From positions 1 to 10,420 of the forward strand of contig JALHLM010000185.1 in the NCBI GenBank assembly GCA_022844585.1: DNA of 10,420 nucleotides. The letters run 5' to 3'. The notes beneath the pieces are model-generated. The model was not told where the DNA came from. It did not search any database and was given only the letters and a program-made list of their open reading frames with translations. Both the position numbers and the translations under genes were made by a program. This stretch comes from Pirellulales bacterium (GTDB lineage Bacteria > Planctomycetota > Planctomycetia > Pirellulales > JALHLM01). Shown here in pieces: positions 6,113-10,420 of the stretch (its first letter is position 1; every line of letters begins with the position of its first letter).

Positions 6113-7945
6113 ATGCCCCGCAAGACTCGCTTGACCGGCCGCGCCGGCTCGTTCGCGGCAGCCAGCAATTTGCGCATTGAATCGCTGGAAGATCGATTGC
6201 TCATGGCGATTGTGCCACAGTTCGTAAGTCCCTATGGGTCGCTTGGAGTCGCGGCGACCCTTGGGAGCCTTGGCGACACACTACTCTATCTCGTGAATGA
6301 CGGAGTCATTGGGCCGGAACTCTGGAAGAGCGACGGCACGGAGATCGGCACCGTACCGGTCAAAGACATCCGTCCCGGACCCAAGGGATCGAGCCCGCGC
6401 GTCTTTACGACTGTTGGCGGGAAAACGTTCTTCCTTGCCAATGACGGTGTCAGCGGGGACGAACTTTGGTCAAGCGACGGCACCGAGGCAGGCACGGTAC
6501 TCGTTAAGGATATCAGCGAGGGAATTTACTCCTCATTCCCAGGCCGACTCACCAGTTCCGGCGGCAGATTATTCTTCCGAGCCAACGATGGCGACAGCGG
6601 CCATGAACTTTGGACCAGCGACGGCACCGAGGCCGGAACCCGCTGGGTCAAGGACATTCGGCCTGGGAACTCATTCTCATCGTCCAATCCAGACGGCTTG
6701 GTAGATGTCAACGGAACTCTGTACTTCACTGCCGACGACGGCGTCAACGGCGAGGAGCTCTGGAAAAGCGATGGCACGGAGAGCGGCACCGTCCTGGTAA
6801 AAGACATCCGCCCGGGAAGCGACAGTTCGATACCTCTCGCCTTGACGAACGTCGGCGGCACTCTGTACTTCCGCGCCAATGACGGCGTTCACGGCGAGGA
6901 ACTCTGGAAGAGCGATGGGACGGAGGCCGGAACCGTGCCCGTTAAGGACGTCCGCGCGGGAGTTGAAAGCTCGATACCGACTGAATTGGCGGATGTCGAC
7001 GGAGTTCTTTATTTCGTCGCCGATGACGGCGTCAGTGGCGCCGAATTGTGGAAGAGCGACGGCACCGCGGCGGGAACCGTCCAGGTCAAGGACATCAACC
7101 CGGGGCCTGACCGGTCGCATCCTGGCTATCTGAGAAACGTCGACGGCATGCTATTCTGCATCGCCTATGACGGCGTTCACGGGTATGAGCTATGGAAAAG
7201 CGATGGAACAGCCGCCGGAACGGCGATGGTCAAAGATATCTATCCGGGAACGCTTTCGGGGTTCCCGCTGGCCTTAACGATCGTCAACGGCATACTCCTT
7301 TTCCGAGCCGACGACGGCGTCCATGGCGCGGAGTTGTGGAAGAGCGACGGCACAGCGACAGGCACCAGTTTGGTCATGGACATCAAGACCGGTAGCCGTC
7401 CCTCGGAACCTCGCTATTTGGTTAACGCTGCCGGCAGGTTGTTCTTCACCGCCGCTGATGACTTGCACCCTGTCGCGCTCTGGAAAGTGGAGTTCGAGGC
7501 CCTGCCCGGTGACACGGACTTCGATGACGATGTCGATGTCTTCGACCTGAACGCGGTCCGCAATCATTTTGGCGAGATTGGCGCAGGTATCCTGGGCGAT
7601 ACCGCGCCGTTTGATGGCAAGGTCGATGTTTCGGACCTGAACGCCGTGAGAAACAACTTCGGCGCCAAGCCACTTTCAGCATTGCCTATGAAGGATCGTG
7701 TTCCACTGAAATCCGCGAGAGATCGCCTCAGGGAATCCGTGCCCAAGGATGACAAGTCCACGTCCTATGTCGCTACGGTTGATCGAATCTATGAAGCCAG
7801 CGCAGCTTGGCTGCGCTGGAATGAAGTCGCCGGCATTTCCGGCCGGACGCAGGATGCCACGAGCACTCTCAACGCACGCGGGCGGCGCTTTAATCAAGTC
7901 GCAGCCTGTTGGACCACATTCGCTAACCCGCGAGAATTGCGATAG
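6113..7945 (+). CDS. ELWxxDGT-repeat surface protein with C-terminal type I dockerin pair
   Basis: 610 residues, predicted extracellular, no known enzymatic function. Residues 20-31 (LRIESLEDRLLMA region) match the short N-terminal motif of planctomycete extracellular proteins (Pfam calls one such family Planc_extracel). No classical hydrophobic signal peptide precedes it. Residues 54-439 are eight units with ELWxSDGTxxGT at 69, 117, 165, 215, 263, 311, 359 and 407. A ninth, degenerate unit has ALWK at 455. Such repeats probably form a beta-propeller-like fold. Residues 466-517 are two dockerin-like calcium loops (GDTDFDDDVDVFDLNAVRNH, then GDTAPFDGKVDVSDLNAVRN). The second first-half is irregular because of an inserted APF. 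Residues 518-610 form an unrecognised polar tail, longer than the 46-residue tail of the paralogue at 8194. The ATG at 6113 puts the surface motif at the usual distance. Ribosome binding site weak (AAGAG). The gene sits between two copies of the permease 3' end. Confidence 0.9.
   Translation: MPRKTRLTGRAGSFAAASNLRIESLEDRLLMAIVPQFVSPYGSLGVAATLGSLGDTLLYLVNDGVIGPELWKSDGTEIGTVPVKDIRPGPKGSSPRVFTTVGGKTFFLANDGVSGDELWSSDGTEAGTVLVKDISEGIYSSFPGRLTSSGGRLFFRANDGDSGHELWTSDGTEAGTRWVKDIRPGNSFSSSNPDGLVDVNGTLYFTADDGVNGEELWKSDGTESGTVLVKDIRPGSDSSIPLALTNVGGTLYFRANDGVHGEELWKSDGTEAGTVPVKDVRAGVESSIPTELADVDGVLYFVADDGVSGAELWKSDGTAAGTVQVKDINPGPDRSHPGYLRNVDGMLFCIAYDGVHGYELWKSDGTAAGTAMVKDIYPGTLSGFPLALTIVNGILLFRADDGVHGAELWKSDGTATGTSLVMDIKTGSRPSEPRYLVNAAGRLFFTAADDLHPVALWKVEFEALPGDTDFDDDVDVFDLNAVRNHFGEIGAGILGDTAPFDGKVDVSDLNAVRNNFGAKPLSALPMKDRVPLKSARDRLRESVPKDDKSTSYVATVDRIYEASAAWLRWNEVAGISGRTQDATSTLNARGRRFNQVAACWTTFANPRELR
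6272..7429 (+). repeat. Eight tandem 48-residue ELWxxDGT units (144-bp period)
   Basis: Successive ELW motifs are spaced 48, 48, 50, 48, 48, 48 and 48 residues, and a degraded ninth lies another 48 on. Each unit reads roughly G-xLYFxAxDGVxGxELWKSDGT, then xxGTxxVKDIxPG, xxSxPxxL and xxV. The third unit carries a two-residue insertion (SFSSSNP). Units four and five are alike at the DNA level as well (around 6737-6800 and 6883-6945), which points to duplication within the gene. Confidence 0.93.
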
Positions 7946-7983
7946 GCGTCGACCTGCCCGACATGCGGCGCATCCGGCCATCC

Positions 7984-8157
7984 TCGCCACCTTCTTCGCC
8001 CCGTTCGCGACGTTTTATTCGATCACCAGCTTCGAACTCGGCAACACGCTCGGCATGTTCCTCACCGTGGCGACCACCTACAGCTTCGCCACGCTGGCGA
8101 TGCTGGTCCCCGCCCTCTTCGAATTCGACATCGCCACCGGCCGAACGACCGGCGGCG
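7984..8157 (+). repeat. Direct repeat copy B: permease 3' end beyond the ELWxxDGT gene
   Basis: Second copy of the 174-bp repeat at 5748-5921. It begins 38 bp after the stop of the ELWxxDGT gene. No terminal inverted repeats, short target duplications or transposase accompany the pair. The 7946-7983 junction shows nothing recognisable. Confidence 0.95.
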
Positions 8158-8168
8158 CGGCGGATTGA
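7984..8168 (+). pseudogene. Orphan 3' fragment of an ABC-2 permease gene
   Basis: Codes for ILATFFAPFATFYSIT through to ATGRTTGGAAD and a TGA at 8166-8168. It matches the last 58 residues of the intact permease except for one V-to-M change and the extreme C terminus (AAD against DVG). There is no start codon, membrane domain or upstream remainder. Left of 7984 the frame runs into the tail and spacer of the ELWxxDGT gene. A weak resemblance (GTCGACCTG then ATGCG, 7948-7966, against the permease around 5708-5725) might extend the homology with a 7-base deletion, but I do not rely on it. It is a displaced gene end and not a functional gene. Its stop is 25 bp from the stop of the convergent gene at 8194. 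Confidence 0.9.
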
Positions 8169-8193
8169 TGCGGATGCGGCGTTGCCGCCCGCA

Positions 8194-10420
8194 CTATCGC
8201 TGCTTCACCCGGCGCTTTTCGGCTCGCGATTCCTCTCCGGTCAACATGGCAAACACCGCGTCGCGAGCCGACTCTGCTCGATCGAAACGCTCATGACGCG
8301 GAGTGGCAGTCCGGGAGTACGGGGCGCCGCCGCCGAGATGATTGCGCACGGAGTTGAGATCCACGATGTTCACCACGCCATCGCCATTGGTATCGCCCAA
8401 GCCAGACCCGCCGAAGTGATTGCGGACGTTGTTGAGGTCCGCAATGTTCACGAGACCATCGAAGTTGGTGTCGCCCGTGGGCGGCATGATGCGGAATAGC
8501 TCATCGCCGTGCAGGTCGTCGCGCGCGCCAAAGTAGAGCGAACCTTGGAAGGCGACGAAATCATGCGGATAGGAACTGTTGTAGGGGAACTCGCGCGTGG
8601 CCAGATCCGCGACCATGAACGTGCCGGCCTCGGTGCCGTCGGAGCGCCAGAGTTCGCTGCCATGGATCTGATCATCCGCGCTGAAGAACAGTGTGCCGTT
8701 GACAGCGGTCAGATTGAGAATCTTCGCGCTGCGCGTTCCTGGCACAATATCGGCCACCATCACCGTCCCCTCGGGCGTGCCGTCCGTGCGCCACAGTTCT
8801 TCGCCATGCTCTTCGTCATACATGGTGAAGTAGAGCTTGCCGCCCGCTTCGGTGAACTGAGTTGGGTAGTCGCTCGAGCCATTGACGTGGAATTCGTGCA
8901 AGAGAACAGTGCCTTGTGCGGTGCCATCGGTCCTCCACCATTGCATGATCGATTGGCCGTTGCGCGCCGCCTCGACAGCGAACAGGAGCTTTCCGTCCAT
9001 GATGTGGTACACCAGCGGCGTACTCGCTGCGGAGATGTTCTGAAACTCCTTGACGAGAACGGTGCCGAATGGCGGCTGTCGTGGCGGCGGCTCAGGCGTG
9101 CCATCGCTCGTCCAGAGTTGAAATTGGAATCCGCCCTGCGACGAGCCTCGGGCCGTAAAGAGCAATTGCTCGCCAATTCTGATCAATTCATAGTCGTATC
9201 GCGGCGGCCCTTCGTCTACGAATTCTTTCACCCGCTGAACGTGGCCGGAGAGAAGGTTGACGCCGATCAGGCGCGTCGTCGTGAATTCATCACCCGTGGG
9301 CGTCTGTGTTTGAAACTGCTCCAAATAGAATGCGTCGTCGCCTGCGGCCGCGAAGTCGATGATACTTGACGGATCTTGGCTGATCGTGGTCACAGTCCGG
9401 ACGCCATCGGGAGTGCCGTCAGAAATGCGTAAGGCGAATTCGCTTGGGTCGAACGCGATGCTCGTCAAGTAGACCCAAAGCCCTTCGGCACGGTCCAAAG
9501 CTGGACGCAGCGGCAGCTCGTCATTGTTGCGGTTCAGCACATCGGCATGAGCCACGACCACCGGCGGTGAATCGCCGCTGATCGACTGGACCAAATAAAG
9601 CGTCTGATAGAGCAGCGTGTTATCTTCAATCGACAATGACTCGTCATACAAACGCGGCCAGTCGACGTAAGTTGCTCCTGTCGTGGACGTGCCGCCTTCC
9701 GTGCCATCGGATTTCCACAGCGAACCAGACGCCTGGAAGTAGAACTCGCCCTGAAACGACGCGACCGGGCCGGGATCAATCGCCTCGTATTGCACGCCAC
9801 TCTCGGGGCCGGGCAAGATGTCCTTGAGCAGCGATAAATTGCCAGCAGCGTCAAGTGTCCAATATTCGCGACCATGCGCGGCATCGTCCACAGTCATGAA
9901 CAACCGGCCGTTCGCCACGCCTCGCGGTTTAGGATTGGAACCAAAGCCGACAGGTCGCGGAAGCTGAATCTCGCGCGTACCAGCATCACTCCCGTCGCTG
10001 ACCCACAGGCCGCGCGCACCCGCGGCATCGCCTGCGGTAAAAAACAACCGGCCGCCGACCTGGGTCAATAAATCAGGGCGGGAACCATCCGGCCCAGGGG
10101 CGATGTCTTTAACGATCGCCGATGTGTGATCATCGAAGTCGACTCGCCACAGTTCGCGTCCGGAGTCGTGCTGCAAGGCGGTGAAATACACACTGTCGGT
10201 GGTCTCATCGTAGAGCATTCCCTGGATCGCGTGCCGAGTTTGTTCGGGCGGAAGCAGGCCCAACTTTGCGACGATCGTTCCGCCACGCCAAACAATGATC
10301 TCAGAACTGTTGGTGGCTCCCGTGTTGGGATCATACTGAGGACCGAAAAGAGACGCGTAGATCGGTTGTCCGTAAGCGTCCAAGCTCCAATGATCCGCAG
10401 CCTCGGGGAGGCCAAATGTG
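8194..10420 (-). CDS. Second ELWxxDGT-repeat/dockerin surface protein, N terminus beyond window
   Basis: 742 residues are visible, and the frame is open through the right edge (TFGLPEAADHWSLDAYGQP...), so the start and any surface signal lie outside. The visible region carries irregular repeats of the ELWxxDGT kind: GLWVSDGSDAGT, SLWKSDGTEGGT, LRISDGTPDG, LWTSDGTPEP, WWRTDGTAQGT, ELWRTDGTPEGT and ELWRSDGTEAGT, with several more worn copies (GRELWRVDF, GREYWTLD). Spacing is irregular, unlike its neighbour at 6113. A canonical dockerin pair follows at 8335-8475: GDTNFDGLVNIADLNNVRNH and GDTNGDGVVNIVDLNSVRNH. The last 46 residues (ending EKRRVKQR) form a basic tail with SARDAVFAMLTG. It is convergent with the plus-strand ELWxxDGT gene and the permease remnant. 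The role is unknown, probably at the cell surface or secreted. A TTG at 10383 can be read as a start but cuts into the repeat domain and is not used. Confidence 0.9.
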   Translation of the reverse strand, partial: TFGLPEAADHWSLDAYGQPIYASLFGPQYDPNTGATNSSEIIVWRGGTIVAKLGLLPPEQTRHAIQGMLYDETTDSVYFTALQHDSGRELWRVDFDDHTSAIVKDIAPGPDGSRPDLLTQVGGRLFFTAGDAAGARGLWVSDGSDAGTREIQLPRPVGFGSNPKPRGVANGRLFMTVDDAAHGREYWTLDAAGNLSLLKDILPGPESGVQYEAIDPGPVASFQGEFYFQASGSLWKSDGTEGGTSTTGATYVDWPRLYDESLSIEDNTLLYQTLYLVQSISGDSPPVVVAHADVLNRNNDELPLRPALDRAEGLWVYLTSIAFDPSEFALRISDGTPDGVRTVTTISQDPSSIIDFAAAGDDAFYLEQFQTQTPTGDEFTTTRLIGVNLLSGHVQRVKEFVDEGPPRYDYELIRIGEQLLFTARGSSQGGFQFQLWTSDGTPEPPPRQPPFGTVLVKEFQNISAASTPLVYHIMDGKLLFAVEAARNGQSIMQWWRTDGTAQGTVLLHEFHVNGSSDYPTQFTEAGGKLYFTMYDEEHGEELWRTDGTPEGTVMVADIVPGTRSAKILNLTAVNGTLFFSADDQIHGSELWRSDGTEAGTFMVADLATREFPYNSSYPHDFVAFQGSLYFGARDDLHGDELFRIMPPTGDTNFDGLVNIADLNNVRNHFGGSGLGDTNGDGVVNIVDLNSVRNHLGGGAPYSRTATPRHERFDRAESARDAVFAMLTGEESRAEKRRVKQR

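Noticed and set aside
5748..8157. The repeat-flanked segment as a transposon or insertion sequence
   Set aside because: There is no transposase, no terminal inverted repeats and no short target duplication. The flanking repeats are coding gene ends.
8176..8188. GCGGC-GTT-GCCGC hairpin between the convergent stops as a terminator
   Set aside because: The stem is 5 bp with a three-base loop and no T-run on either strand. This is likely by chance in GC-rich DNA.
8509..9369. Open frame on the plus strand (286 codons) opposite the second dockerin protein
   Set aside because: It is a shadow of the repeat-coding minus strand. It has no domain and no ribosome binding site.
10381..10383. TTG as the start of the second dockerin protein
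   Set aside because: The frame stays open for another 12 codons to the window edge, and the residues before the TTG look like continuing protein. The true start is outside.

Overview
The window most likely comes from a planctomycete chromosome, probably of the Pirellulales type. The evidence is the company of protein types. There is an exported protein with a PEP-CTERM sorting tail. There are two large ELWxxDGT-repeat proteins ending in type I dockerin pairs, and the one whose N terminus is visible starts with the planctomycete surface-protein motif (RIESLEDRLLMA). There is a double-length ABC-2 permease beginning with a VGPVFAREL-type sequence. Short CATTCAT-type heptamer repeats lie in a spacer. 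The DNA is GC-rich, and no plasmid, phage or transposase gene is visible. This assignment is inferred from protein style, not from a marker gene.

Layout, left to right. (1) 1-1064, minus: an RsuA/RluB-type pseudouridine synthase with long Arg/Pro/Gly-rich tails, cut by the left edge. (2) 1319-2482, minus: a PEP-CTERM protein with two copies of a discoidin-like domain, a clear Shine-Dalgarno, an upstream promoter candidate and a strong Rho-independent terminator. (3) 2650-3906, minus: an exported secretin-like protein. (4) 3907-4135: a divergent spacer with a promoter candidate for the minus gene and a heptamer repeat. (5) 4136-5932, plus: a fused double ABC-2 permease. (6) 6113-7945, plus: an ELWxxDGT/dockerin protein built from nine 48-residue units. 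(7) 7984-8168: an orphan second copy of the last ~58 codons of the permease. (8) 8194-10420, minus: a second, much more divergent ELWxxDGT/dockerin protein that runs off the right edge.

The most unusual structure is the 174-bp direct repeat, about 96% identical, at 5748-5921 and 7984-8157. It flanks the plus-strand ELWxxDGT gene exactly. The intact permease keeps one 3' end, and a displaced 3' end lies beyond the inserted gene. Six of the seven differences are synonymous, so both copies diverged as coding sequence. The simplest reading is insertion of the ELWxxDGT gene by single-crossover (Campbell-type) recombination at the permease 3' end, the incoming DNA bringing its own version of that end. 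Before this, the permease would have ended about 25 bp from the convergent ELWxxDGT gene.

Functionally, most genes concern the cell envelope: sorted and secreted surface proteins, a secretin-like exported protein and a membrane permease. They do not form one operon, and nothing proves that they act in one pathway. I do not see an obvious new defence or biosynthetic system. The value of the window lies in the insertion scar and the surface-protein repeats.
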